Shown here: positions 32,295 through 40,851 of the stretch, piece by piece
Layout: the number at the start of each line of letters is the position of its first letter
Numbering within the stretch: the first letter of the stretch is position 1
Source of the DNA: DATIHQ01 sp035480535
GTDB lineage: Bacteria; Chlamydiota; Chlamydiia; Chlamydiales; SM23-39
DNA length: 44,097 nucleotides
Reading direction: 5' to 3'
Assembly (NCBI GenBank): GCA_035480535.1
Contig: DATIHQ010000054.1
Span: 1 to 44,097, forward strand
Made by a program: the position numbers and the translations under genes
Notes under the pieces: model-generated
What the model was told of the DNA's origin: nothing
The model's input: the letters and a program-made list of their open reading frames with translations, nothing else
Databases searched by the model: none

Positions 32295-32302
32295 CTTACA
32301 CC

Positions 32303-33121
32303 ATGAAAGTGATCCCGCTTCTAATCGCCCTCTCCACTCTCTTCGCTACCGAGCGATTTGAGAGCGGCCCTCTTGTTGGCTATTCAGATCTACCTAAGCA
32401 TCAAGTGTTTTCGATTGCAATTCTGTTGCAAGGAGCCCAGAGGGAAAGTGCAAGGGGGTTGCATGAGGCTCTGAAAGGGGAGATCCTTCCTTTACACATG
32501 GGAGTCGTCACTTTAGAAAAGGGAAAAGAAACTGAACCCCTGCAACGAATTGAAGATCATCTTCTCTTATTCAGTCAGCTGAAAAAGCTTTTTCCTGGCT
32601 GGAATGGAAAGCTCGCCCTGATTGGGCAAGGGGAGGGGGGACGGGTCGCTGCGGCCCTGGCGGCAAAACAGAACGATCTTCTGGCCCTCATTCTGATTTC
32701 AGCTGGCGGGGGATGGAATCCACGCGATGAGCTTCTGATCTCGTTTAAAAATGAGATGGCAGCCAGCGGTTTTTCTCCCCAATATATTCATTCTTTTCTC
32801 GTGCAAGCGCGCGCGCAATTTGAGAATGCAACGCTAAAGCCCTCTTCCAAACATGACTGCTTTGGGTTTTCCTACAAATATTGGGATGCCTTGATGAAAT
32901 CAGACCTGATCGGCGATCTTTCCAAGCTCAATTGTCCCATCTATTATATGCATGGCGATCTAGACGATCGGATTCCCATTGAAAGTGTGAATTTCCTTGT
33001 TAAGGCCATGAAAGAGAAACCCAACCTCACTGTCCATCGCTATCCAAAGGCAGGCCGCGAAATCATCCAGGACCCCGATACCTACCATAAGGCCCTTGCC
33101 TGGCTGCAGAGGGTTATTTAA
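32303..33121 (+). CDS. Alpha/beta-hydrolase-fold protein lacking Ser and His (exported)
   Basis: A 272-aa protein with a signal peptide-like start (MKVIPLLIALSTLFA). The fold pattern is that of a small phospholipase/carboxylesterase: LIGQGEGGRVAAALAA at the nucleophile elbow, HGDLDDRIP at the acid, KAGRE near the usual His. But the elbow reads G108-Q-G110-E-G112: Gly110 stands where Ser belongs, and Arg252 stands where His belongs, while Asp is kept. It is therefore most likely a non-catalytic relative that binds a lipid or protein. The promoter abuts the ATG. Its neighbours are the protease-like gene and an Inc-like protein. Confidence 0.65.
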   Translation: MKVIPLLIALSTLFATERFESGPLVGYSDLPKHQVFSIAILLQGAQRESARGLHEALKGEILPLHMGVVTLEKGKETEPLQRIEDHLLLFSQLKKLFPGWNGKLALIGQGEGGRVAAALAAKQNDLLALILISAGGGWNPRDELLISFKNEMAASGFSPQYIHSFLVQARAQFENATLKPSSKHDCFGFSYKYWDALMKSDLIGDLSKLNCPIYYMHGDLDDRIPIESVNFLVKAMKEKPNLTVHRYPKAGREIIQDPDTYHKALAWLQRVI

Positions 33122-33160
33122 CATAACATGTATTATCAGACGTTCTTTTAGGAGTTACAT

Positions 33161-33511
33161 ATGTCCGTAGGTCTTCCAGGAAATCTCCTCAACCGGAGAA
33201 GAAGTGGTGACACAGAACCCGTCCCCATACAACATGAAGGGCCAGCAGAAGTTGAAGGGCGACCCCCTCCTCCTCGCCAACGCTCTCCATTGCATAGAGC
33301 CCCTGTCGTCCAGGTCAAATGCTGCGACTATACTAAGAAACAGACAGTCGTTATGCTTCTTTTTATTGCACTGGTGGTGGCTTGCATCTGGGGCACCGTC
33401 GATGCGACAACCCAATTAAGCTCCGGCGCCGTCACAGGCATTGCAGCGGCAGGAGGCGGAATAGCTTACCTATTGGCTCATTTAGCTATTCGTCGCTACT
33501 GGCCCAGATAG
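33161..33511 (+). CDS. Small Inc-like membrane protein (116 aa)
   Basis: A protein with a proline/arginine-rich polar N-terminus (residues 1-55), a CC pair, and a bilobed hydrophobic region: VVMLLFIALVVACIWGTV (about 63-80) and SGAVTGIAAAGGGIAYLLAHLAI (about 87-109), with a 6-7-residue turn. That tight two-lobe arrangement is the hallmark of chlamydial inclusion-membrane proteins, though no homology can be claimed. AGGAGTTAC precedes ATG 33161. It converges with the hybrid kinase gene, whose stop is 2 nt away. Confidence 0.6.
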   Translation: MSVGLPGNLLNRRRSGDTEPVPIQHEGPAEVEGRPPPPRQRSPLHRAPVVQVKCCDYTKKQTVVMLLFIALVVACIWGTVDATTQLSSGAVTGIAAAGGGIAYLLAHLAIRRYWPR

Positions 33512-33512
33512 G

Positions 33513-35123
33513 TCATTCGGGTATTACAGGTACATGCCCTGCTAAAGACCCGATCACAATATGAGCCGAGGGCTGCATCATTTGGTTGATTTCATCGATA
33601 ACAGCTTCTTTTGAACCTTTCATCACAATGGGCACATCATTTCCGATTCCATGCGCGGTGAGTTCTGCCCGCAGATTCTGGTCGCTTGCCGTGCAAATTA
33701 ACATACGAGGAATCTTATTTCCAGCCAGAGCCCGGATCGTTTGAATGATCTGCCATCCGTTTGTATCGTTGTCCATTCCCTGCTTGTACGGCATGTTGTT
33801 GTCGATAATCAAAACATCATAGTCTTGATGCATTTTGAATTCAGCAAGACCGCTTTCTACGTCTTCTCTCCATTCGCACAGTCCGGCCTTAGCTCGTGTT
33901 AATTGCCTTCGCAGCATATTTCCTGACATTGGATGGTCTTCGAAGATAAGAACTTTAGGGCTTCCGATCAGTTCATTTCTGGTTGCAGGAGATGCGCCAG
34001 GGGCGTCAAATTGGGGCGATTCTGCAATGGGCTCTTTTTTCTCAGTCACAATTCCTAGATTCACCGTAAACCAGAAAGTAGACCCCTCGCCTAATTGGCT
34101 AACCACTCCGATAAATGGAGGCTGATCATTCATTAGCGCAGCTAATTCAGCGCAGCTGGCAAGGCCTAACCCAGTTGTCTTTTCTTGGAGATGCTCGGGT
34201 TGTTCTAACTGAACATAATCTTTAAAAAGTCTTTCCTGCGTTTCTTTAGGAATTCCAGGTCCCTGGTCAATGACACTAAATTTTAGCCGTATCGAATCTA
34301 AACCGCTCCCCTCTTCACTAATCCTTACGGTAACCGTTCCTCCAGCTGGACTAAATTTGCATGCATTGCTGATTAGATTTTTCAAAATTCGGGCTATTTT
34401 TCGAGCATCCCCTTTCAAGTTCTTACCAGGAAGTACAGAAAGTCTCTCATATTCAAATTTGATCACCACTCCCCTGTAAAGATTCTTTGCATAAGAAGAA
34501 GTTTGAGAGCGGACTCGATTGCATAAATCGTCTAACTTAAACGCTTTTAATTTTAATTGAGGTTTGAAATTCTGCATTGCTTCTAAAGAAGGAATCTCTT
34601 CGATCTGATTGCCCAGCTCAGTTCGACAAGAAATTAGATCGTCGATATTGATCTCCTCACCCATTGCATTTTCTTTCACAATGGCTTTCATATTCAAGAT
34701 CGGTGTACCCAGATCGTGATAGATCTTAGCGACTGATGAGGGATCCTTGCGCTGCTTACTATCAGCCACTAATTCGCCCACAACGAGAATCATTTCTTCT
34801 ATTTTTAGGCCCTCTAATTTGACCCCTTTGTGTTCTACCTGCAACTGTCTTACCGTTTCAATCCCAGCTGTTAGTAAATTGCGAAGTTCAATCTTCTTAG
34901 CAGGCTCGGTTCCTGTCTGGCGATTGGGATCGGGAAGCGAAGTAGACGAAGATGAGGAGAGTATGGATAGGGCAGATCCAGCATTCTCCGCTACTTTGCC
35001 TGCGGTAGCGGCCATAGCAGGGTCCACATCCCTTAACCCGCTCATAGAGCTGGAGGAGGCTGGAAGCTGAGGCATCGCCCCCGGGTCAAATACCTCACTT
35101 GTCGCACATTTACAGAAACTCAT
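33513..35123 (-). CDS. Soluble hybrid histidine kinase with C-terminal receiver
   Basis: A 536-aa protein. Residues 1-75 are Ser-rich and polar, with Cys at 4 and 6. The dimerisation/phosphoacceptor box is AKIYHDLGTPILNM (H136). The ATP-binding domain shows the N-box NLISNACKFSP (N253), the G-boxes DQGPGIP and TTGLGLASC, and a final GEGSTFWFTV. From about 388 a receiver domain follows: acidic pocket at D396 (LIFEDHP), phosphoacceptor D441 in LIIDNNMP, and a Lys after MKGSKE. There is no membrane segment and no DNA-binding output. It should sense a cytosolic cue and pass phosphate to an unseen partner. It lies next to effector-like genes. Confidence 0.88.
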   Translation of the reverse strand: MSFCKCATSEVFDPGAMPQLPASSSSMSGLRDVDPAMAATAGKVAENAGSALSILSSSSSTSLPDPNRQTGTEPAKKIELRNLLTAGIETVRQLQVEHKGVKLEGLKIEEMILVVGELVADSKQRKDPSSVAKIYHDLGTPILNMKAIVKENAMGEEINIDDLISCRTELGNQIEEIPSLEAMQNFKPQLKLKAFKLDDLCNRVRSQTSSYAKNLYRGVVIKFEYERLSVLPGKNLKGDARKIARILKNLISNACKFSPAGGTVTVRISEEGSGLDSIRLKFSVIDQGPGIPKETQERLFKDYVQLEQPEHLQEKTTGLGLASCAELAALMNDQPPFIGVVSQLGEGSTFWFTVNLGIVTEKKEPIAESPQFDAPGASPATRNELIGSPKVLIFEDHPMSGNMLRRQLTRAKAGLCEWREDVESGLAEFKMHQDYDVLIIDNNMPYKQGMDNDTNGWQIIQTIRALAGNKIPRMLICTASDQNLRAELTAHGIGNDVPIVMKGSKEAVIDEINQMMQPSAHIVIGSLAGHVPVIPE

Positions 35124-35216
35124 AAATCTTCCTTATTTTTACCAAATATTGTATCATCCTTAACAATTATTTTAAATAGAATTTAACATGCTTAAAATGA
35201 ATGACTTAAGAGCTGT

Positions 35217-37385
35217 CTAGTTGACCCAATGCAAGACATTGCGAATGATAGACCAGCGAGGGGGTCTAACCATGGGGTTTTCCCCATCGATCCAGTAGCG
35301 CTGCATCTTGGCCTTAAAGCCCGACTGCTCTTTGAGGATCATCCAATTATTGAGGAATGAGGCCCAATCGAGGGCGCCCGAGCGAACGGGATAGGCAAAG
35401 TAGCGCTTGCCGATAAGGCCCCCATAGTCGGCCACGACAAACTGAGGGTGGGAAAGAGACCAAGTAAACGCATGGGTATACGACCAGACCCATCCATCCA
35501 CCTTGCCGGCGAGAAACTCTTTTTCTATATCTGTCCCCTGCTCCCCTGCTATGAGTTTTGCCAGAGGAAAATGGCGCTCCACAACGGGCATATAACCGCC
35601 AATAGCGCCGAGCCTTAAGCCCGGAGTCGCCATCACACGGTTTAAGTCTTCAAACTCTGCCTTTTTATGCACGGGAACAAGCAACACATTGTCCTGCTCC
35701 GTGTAGGGATGGGTAAAATCCATCGCCTTGATCCGGTGTTCATTCATGATGATGGCCGACATGGCAATGTCATATTTCCCCGCGGCGATCTCCTCTCCCA
35801 GTTGTTCGATAGCCAGAGGGATCAACTCCAATTTACAATCCAAATCGCGCGCAAGTTGATAGGCATAGGCGATATCAAAACCCACCAATTCTCCTCGATT
35901 ATTCCAATAGCAATAAGGGATTTCTTCCGGATCATATCCCACTTTGAGAATGCCGCTATCGAGAATGTCGCTAAAGGGTTGAGAACTCGCTGTGGGCTGA
36001 CGGGGCGTCCCCGATTCTCCCTTAGCAAAAATTTTGGCTGAAACAGGAGAATCGATCACTTCTTGAAGGCGGTGATCTAAATAGAGATTGTTATAGTTGT
36101 CTCGAAGATTGAACATCCACCTGCCGCCCCAAACCACCACTCCCAAAACGACAAAGGCGATGGCCAGCTTTAGGAAGAGTTGTTTGAGTTTTACCTGCAG
36201 CAAGCCGTAATAGGAATAGAGGACCAAGATAATGAACGTCAAAACGCTCGCAATGCTTAAGAGCACCTGAAAGTACAAAGTCAAAGAAAGTGTCTCTGCA
36301 AAGAGTTCTACCGCCTCATCGGGAAAACTCAACGTTTTAATCAAAAAAGAAACGGCATTGATCGAAGTGGCGGAAGATCCCACAGACATGGGGATCGTCA
36401 AAATGGTCAAAAGCGCCTTTTCAGATGCGGCAAAGGGATGTCGATAGAAAAAGGAAATAAACAGAATAAAGAAAAGAATCAGGCAATTTCCAATTTGTCC
36501 AAAGCTATAGCAAATCGGCATCACCGTTTGGGAGGTGCTATGGAAATTGGTATCTTGAAGCCCCTCTTTCTCTGCTAATTTCTTCATGTATTGATTGATA
36601 AAAGGGAACGCGATCGTCGGCAAGCCAGTGGCAAAAGGCAATAGGCAAACGCTCTTAAATGCGCGCATTACTTCTCGATAATTCAATGGAGTCAGACTCG
36701 ATAAAAGGGTGGGAAGAATCCAAAAGGTCACAAATAAAGTCACTAAAATGAAGCACACAACATAGAATTCAATCGCAAATAGATCCTCAAAGTGAACGGT
36801 TCCCGTAGCCACTGCAATATGGGCAAAAATCCCGATGGGAGAAAGGATCGCCAGCCATTTTAAGATCTTTTCAATCATCTGGTTGGATCTCTCCAGAAAC
36901 GAAAGGATCGGCTCTTTTTTCTCCAGGTGCATTAAAGCCACCCCCACGATCAGCCCAAATACAGCGATAGCGGGGACGATGTTATTGGCTAAATCGTAGA
37001 AAGGATTTTCTGGCACCAAGTAATTCAAGAAATTCTTGGCCAACAGGGAATTGTGTTCGACAGAGAGGCTCCCAATAAATGAAACGACAGGCGTTGGAAT
37101 CAAAAAACTCAGGAGATAAATGATCAAAAAGATGATCCCCCACAGAGTGAACCAAAAAACCCAACCTCGCAAGAACAGTTTTTTTCCAATTTCCGGCGTG
37201 ATCGATCCCAAGCCATGGATCAAGGAAAAGGAGATATAAGGGAGCGCGACCATTTGCAGCAGCATCACATAAATATCCCCTACCGGCTTTACCACTGTGC
37301 AAATAGGACCAAAAAAGATGCCGCAAAAAATTCCCAGCAAGACAGCGAGGAGAACCTGATAGCCTAAAGACAAGCGCATCGTCAC
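35217..37385 (-). CDS. DAACS symporter fused to a periplasmic solute-binding domain
   Basis: A 722-aa protein. Residues 1-395 form a dicarboxylate/amino acid:cation symporter (GltP/GltT-like), with PFATGLPTIAFPF (about 250-262), the SVGSSATSINA loop (334-344) and a late helix pair. An extra membrane segment (LAIAFVVLGVVVWGGRW, about 407-423) places the rest outside. Residues about 470-715 are a type 3 solute-binding domain (GILKVGYDPEEIPYCYWNN, DIAMSAIIMNEHRIKAMDFT, GGYMPVVERHF). Fusion of a secondary symporter to a binding domain is unusual; binding domains normally serve ABC or TRAP systems. The start overlaps the lipoprotein stop (GTGA); ATG 37379 is an alternative. Cargo is probably an acidic or polar amino acid. 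Confidence 0.85.
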   Translation of the reverse strand: MTMRLSLGYQVLLAVLLGIFCGIFFGPICTVVKPVGDIYVMLLQMVALPYISFSLIHGLGSITPEIGKKLFLRGWVFWFTLWGIIFLIIYLLSFLIPTPVVSFIGSLSVEHNSLLAKNFLNYLVPENPFYDLANNIVPAIAVFGLIVGVALMHLEKKEPILSFLERSNQMIEKILKWLAILSPIGIFAHIAVATGTVHFEDLFAIEFYVVCFILVTLFVTFWILPTLLSSLTPLNYREVMRAFKSVCLLPFATGLPTIAFPFINQYMKKLAEKEGLQDTNFHSTSQTVMPICYSFGQIGNCLILFFILFISFFYRHPFAASEKALLTILTIPMSVGSSATSINAVSFLIKTLSFPDEAVELFAETLSLTLYFQVLLSIASVLTFIILVLYSYYGLLQVKLKQLFLKLAIAFVVLGVVVWGGRWMFNLRDNYNNLYLDHRLQEVIDSPVSAKIFAKGESGTPRQPTASSQPFSDILDSGILKVGYDPEEIPYCYWNNRGELVGFDIAYAYQLARDLDCKLELIPLAIEQLGEEIAAGKYDIAMSAIIMNEHRIKAMDFTHPYTEQDNVLLVPVHKKAEFEDLNRVMATPGLRLGAIGGYMPVVERHFPLAKLIAGEQGTDIEKEFLAGKVDGWVWSYTHAFTWSLSHPQFVVADYGGLIGKRYFAYPVRSGALDWASFLNNWMILKEQSGFKAKMQRYWIDGENPMVRPPRWSIIRNVLHWVN

Positions 37386-38335
37386 CAGAAGTCAAAATCT
37401 TGTTCTGATTCCTGATCCAACATCCGATTCCCCTCTTCATCGACCTGAGGCGCTTCTTCTTTGGGTTCTTCAGACTCTTGCTCTGGTTTTTTAGCCATCG
37501 AGATTTTTTGCTTTGGATTTGCAGGCGGCTGGGGTTTAGGTTGCTGATTCGGCGCGCTTTGATTGGGTTTTACAGGTTGATTTGGCTGTAGAGGTGGTTT
37601 TGGTACGGTTTGATTGGGTTTAACCGCCGGTTTTGGGTTCGGTTGCACAGGAGTTTTTGACTTGGGAGGTTGATTGGGCTGTACAGGAGTGGGCTGTCTC
37701 TGCGTTTGGATCGCAGCAGGTTCATCTTGATTGGGATCTCTACCGGGAAGTTGGCCAAGTGTTGTGGGGGGCGCCGGCGATTTTTTCACTGGCTGAGGAG
37801 GGGTCTTTTGAGGAGCTGGCGCCGTTTGATTAGGAGTTGTTTTCTGAGGGACTGGCGCCGTTTGGTTAGGAGTTGTTTTCTGAGGAGCTACTGGCGTTTG
37901 ATTTGGCGGTGTTTGCAATGCTTTTTCTAGCTCGGTATTTTCCTCTTCAGGTTTTTCTGATTCGGGCATCGTTTCAGGTTCTACAGCTGTTTTGGCCTTC
38001 TGCATGGCCAGCGCTTTTTGATAGTAGTGGTAGCCCCAGCCGATGAGAACCCCATCTTTGAAAGTGAGTGGGACTAGATTTTGATGCACCATGCGGGTTT
38101 GGCCCAAAACAGTGGGGCGAACGATATAGAACCAAATGTCATAAACACTCCCCTCTGCTTCAAACGTCCGATACTCAAACGGCTTCCCCATGATATAGAC
38201 GATTTCGCATTCAACCATCCCCTCAGAGATCCGCGACAGATTTCTCGTGTTATTATCCGATACAGCATCTGTTCTTAAGCCATCATTCCCCATGCAACCT
38301 GAGAAACAGATAAGCCAAAACCAGTAATGCTTCAT
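37382..38335 (-). CDS. Lipoprotein with BamE/SmpA-like start and Pro/Gln/Asn repeat region
   Basis: A 317-aa protein. The N-terminus MKHYWFWLICFSGC is a lipobox-like signal with Cys14. Residues about 30-105 (ISEGMVECEIVYIMGKPFEY, TFKDGVLIGWGYHYY) resemble the SmpA/BamE-type fold that recurs in small outer-membrane lipoproteins. From 120 to 290 the chain is a disordered run of Pro, Gln, Asn, Lys and Thr with near-repeats of PQKTTPNQTAP, then an acidic tail ending DFDFW. The gene overlaps the symporter start by 4 nt, so they are translated together. A hairpin lies across its ribosome site. Possible role: outer-membrane or periplasm-spanning tether. Confidence 0.65.
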   Translation of the reverse strand: MKHYWFWLICFSGCMGNDGLRTDAVSDNNTRNLSRISEGMVECEIVYIMGKPFEYRTFEAEGSVYDIWFYIVRPTVLGQTRMVHQNLVPLTFKDGVLIGWGYHYYQKALAMQKAKTAVEPETMPESEKPEEENTELEKALQTPPNQTPVAPQKTTPNQTAPVPQKTTPNQTAPAPQKTPPQPVKKSPAPPTTLGQLPGRDPNQDEPAAIQTQRQPTPVQPNQPPKSKTPVQPNPKPAVKPNQTVPKPPLQPNQPVKPNQSAPNQQPKPQPPANPKQKISMAKKPEQESEEPKEEAPQVDEEGNRMLDQESEQDFDFW

Positions 38336-38338
38336 AAA

Positions 38339-38366
38339 ATCCCCTTCACACCTTAATTGAGGGGAT
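38339..38366 (-). promoter_or_regulatory. Hairpin covering the lipoprotein ribosome site
   Basis: ATCCCCT and AGGGGAT pair across a 14-nt loop on the minus strand (38339-38345 with 38360-38366). The second arm includes the ribosome site AAGGGGA just before ATG 38335, and the hairpin also begins about 4 nt after the upstream gene's stop, so it may serve as terminator or translational control. Confidence 0.4.
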
Positions 38367-38369
38367 ACT

Positions 38370-39644
38370 TTAATCTGTGTCCATTGTCAAGGGCCTAGTG
38401 GGGGGGGCAATTGAGATGGAATGAAAAGACATATCATTTGTCTCAGAATAGGGAGTTCGATTCAGCGGCGTATGTCTGCGAGAACTAGAAACCCATTCAT
38501 CTGCCTGATATTTTTCGTTAAAATGGACAGCATCTTTGGGCGAAAATTTCTTAGCCACTCGAAACAAGAAAGCTAAGGCATAGACCCTTACGTTCGCTAG
38601 CTCTCTGAACATTTGAAAATCCGTTGTCAACTGAATATGCCTTTGCATTTCCCTTTTCACCTCCATTAACACCGGAGTAGTAAACCCATACTGAGCTTTG
38701 AGTTCAGCAGGAACGGTCGTTGTCTGTAGAGATAAAAAGATGTGATACATAGCTCCTTGTAATGCCAATAGTTCAGGCATAGTTCGTCGAATTTTTGCCA
38801 ACTCTTCAGGCGCCAAGCCTCCCACAATTTTTTTTACGGGGATGTTATTTATATAGCAAAGAAGCTCAAGGCGAAGAAGGGCGAATTGTTTTTTCTTATT
38901 TTCTTCAATCCTCTTACTGCTAATTGTCAGCTCCTGTAAAAGCCTCTCAACATTCTCGTCATGAGCAGGTCTTTTTTCATCCAGTTCGATAGGATCTTTA
39001 TCTGGCGGAGAAGTATCTAATTGAGACAAGTCCAATCGACTTGATGTTTTAAATATTGTACTGGACAGGAGATCTTTGTTCCAGGGAGTCGGCTCTTCCT
39101 CTTTTCTTAAGTGCTTTTTAGACTTTTTGGCGGCATCGAGAAAAATGGCTTGATATTCGGGAATTAAATCTGAAAAGCAACGAGGTTCTACTAATAAAGC
39201 CTCGTGGCCATATCGATTAAAAGCCTTTTCTAAGATTTTAAACTGTTCATCGCTGATTGAACCAATTCCTCTAAGGCGCTGCAAATCGTAAACATCTCTG
39301 ATTTGCGTCTTGTTCATTTTTAAACAGTTCCACAATAAAGCTGCATGGGAGCCATAAAGGGCCACCTCAGTCGTCTTCTCAATCAATTGGTCATATTCTT
39401 TCCGCGTCATAGTCAGATCCTGATCTCCATCTTTTTTATCCAAGTCCCTTTTGGTTAAATGACCGATTGTTTTTACACGACTCTCTTTTTCTTCATCGCT
39501 TAATTCCGGTAATTGCCGAACTACCTTCGATTTCAGATCTTTTACAACCACAATCTGTTGCGTGTTCGAACAATCACAGCTAAGTGAAAGACTTTCGCAG
39601 CACTTTGTGAACAAAGCACCTAAAAGACTACAAGCTGAAACCAT
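38370..39644 (-). CDS. Hypothetical protein with Cys-rich start and coiled stretches (424 aa)
   Basis: I do not recognise this protein. The first 25 residues contain five Cys in a weakly hydrophobic setting (MVSACSLLGALFTKCCESLS, then CDC), which could be a lipidation or membrane-attachment site. The rest is helical and highly charged, e.g. SDEEKESRVKTIGHLTKRDL and LTISSKRIEENKKKQFALLR, with a long helix bundle toward the C-terminus (residues 245-380). The last 40 residues are Ser/Thr/Pro-rich. AGGAGGTTC precedes ATG 39644. It is next to, and on the same strand as, a second unknown gene. An effector-like role is only suggested by context. Confidence 0.6.
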   Translation of the reverse strand: MVSACSLLGALFTKCCESLSLSCDCSNTQQIVVVKDLKSKVVRQLPELSDEEKESRVKTIGHLTKRDLDKKDGDQDLTMTRKEYDQLIEKTTEVALYGSHAALLWNCLKMNKTQIRDVYDLQRLRGIGSISDEQFKILEKAFNRYGHEALLVEPRCFSDLIPEYQAIFLDAAKKSKKHLRKEEEPTPWNKDLLSSTIFKTSSRLDLSQLDTSPPDKDPIELDEKRPAHDENVERLLQELTISSKRIEENKKKQFALLRLELLCYINNIPVKKIVGGLAPEELAKIRRTMPELLALQGAMYHIFLSLQTTTVPAELKAQYGFTTPVLMEVKREMQRHIQLTTDFQMFRELANVRVYALAFLFRVAKKFSPKDAVHFNEKYQADEWVSSSRRHTPLNRTPYSETNDMSFHSISIAPPTRPLTMDTD

Positions 39645-39703
39645 ATGAACCTCCTCAAATCGTTAATAAATTAAGAGTAGGTTAAATTATTATTTAGATT
39701 TTA

Positions 39704-40771
39704 TCAAGAATTTTTTTGATCATCTTCTTTTTCAGAAGACCACAACCCTTTCCGTTTCTTCTTTTCCTTTTTTTGCATTTGGAAAGAAGAAGAGGGATAA
39801 GGAGCGCCTGGCAAACTTGTTTGTTCGGCAGGTTTTATTTCTGGCTCTTCCTGGGGACGCACAGGAGGCATTCCCATAGTTGGATATTGCTGGAAAGGTT
39901 CTCTTAAATTCGAGCCCGAGCCCGCGTGCGAGCCCGCGTGCGCCGGGGTCCCCGAAGACGCATCGTCTCTGGGGTGGGGACCCGAGCCCGAAAACACATC
40001 GTCTTTGGGGTGGGGGCCCAACTTCTCAGGCACTTCCCATGAATGAGTGGATCTAGCGGCTTTTTTCAACGAAAGATCTTGACCTTGCGGAAGGGGGATT
40101 TCTTTTTTAAACAGGTGTTCTCGAGGCGATTTAGGAACAGCAAAGCGGAATGTGGGAGGGGCTTCATCATCTGATGAAGGCATGTCCCCTCTTCCCACTT
40201 CGTGGATCAATGCGTCGACCAGAGGCTTTAATCGTTTCAGCGCTTCTCTCAATGGGGCGGCTTTTGGATCGACTAAATTGGCCGAATTGGAAAGAGTTCC
40301 GATTGCATCGCGCACCTGATCGATGATTTTTTGCGCCTGTCCTGATACAGAAACTGAAGAATGCTCTCCCCCTCCCTCTTTTTTTGGAACAGCTAGACCT
40401 TCCTTCTCTACAAGTTTAGCCAAGACTGGTTTTTCATTTTTTTCCGATGGCTTTGCTGAAATTTTTTCGGAAAAACTGTTTTCTTCCGCCATAGGAAGTT
40501 TTTCGATCAATTCTTCCATTTGCTGTTGTGTGGAACGGAGAACAGTCAACAATCTAACGGGATAAGGAAAAGAAGGGAGCGATTGGCCAAAACTGGGGGT
40601 GAAAAGACGTTTATTAAATGGAATAAGATCCAAGCCCACCCCAATCATCGAAGCGGTGTTCGGGGGCCCCGGGCGACGAGCCGCAAATCCATTTGTCAAA
40701 GGGGCTAGAGTCTGTACCAATTTACGTAACAGATCTTGCGCTTGTGTCCATTCAACGGGGTTTAAATCCAT
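39704..40771 (-). CDS. Hypothetical Pro/Ser/Lys-rich protein (355 aa)
   Basis: I do not recognise this protein. Residues 1-90 are mostly helical (WTQAQDLLRKLVQTLAPLTN and VLRSTQQQMEELIEKL). Residues 95-150 are Lys/Glu/Ser-rich. A second helix pair lies near 150-195 (QKIIDQVRDAIGTLSN, LREALKRLKPLVDALI). The last third is disordered, with a near-repeat GPHPKDDVFSGSGPHPRDDA and SHAGSGS that reflects a GC-rich tandem repeat in DNA (39916-39990). It ends in a basic cluster (KKEKKKRKG). It diverges from the TSUP gene across 80 bp. A weak promoter (TTGTAT, 17 bp, TATTCT) would leave almost no leader. Confidence 0.58.
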   Translation of the reverse strand: MDLNPVEWTQAQDLLRKLVQTLAPLTNGFAARRPGPPNTASMIGVGLDLIPFNKRLFTPSFGQSLPSFPYPVRLLTVLRSTQQQMEELIEKLPMAEENSFSEKISAKPSEKNEKPVLAKLVEKEGLAVPKKEGGGEHSSVSVSGQAQKIIDQVRDAIGTLSNSANLVDPKAAPLREALKRLKPLVDALIHEVGRGDMPSSDDEAPPTFRFAVPKSPREHLFKKEIPLPQGQDLSLKKAARSTHSWEVPEKLGPHPKDDVFSGSGPHPRDDASSGTPAHAGSHAGSGSNLREPFQQYPTMGMPPVRPQEEPEIKPAEQTSLPGAPYPSSSFQMQKKEKKKRKGLWSSEKEDDQKNS

Positions 40772-40810
40772 ACGCCATTTAGAATAAGTGATCTTCCAAT
40801 TGAATACAAC

Positions 40811-40840
40811 TTGACAAACCTAATACTAAAATTTTATTTA
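40811..40840 (+). promoter_or_regulatory. Promoter for the TSUP gene
   Basis: TTGACA (40811-40816) with TATTTA (40835-40840) at an 18-bp spacer. Transcription would start near 40847, five bases before ATG 40852, with no clear ribosome site, so the message may be almost leaderless. Confidence 0.45.
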
Positions 40841-40851
40841 TAGTAAGTCAT

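Noticed and set aside
39916..39990. GC-rich tandem repeat considered as a separate regulatory repeat
   Set aside because: It is in frame within the 355-aa gene and explained by the GPHPKDD/SHAGSGS protein repeat.
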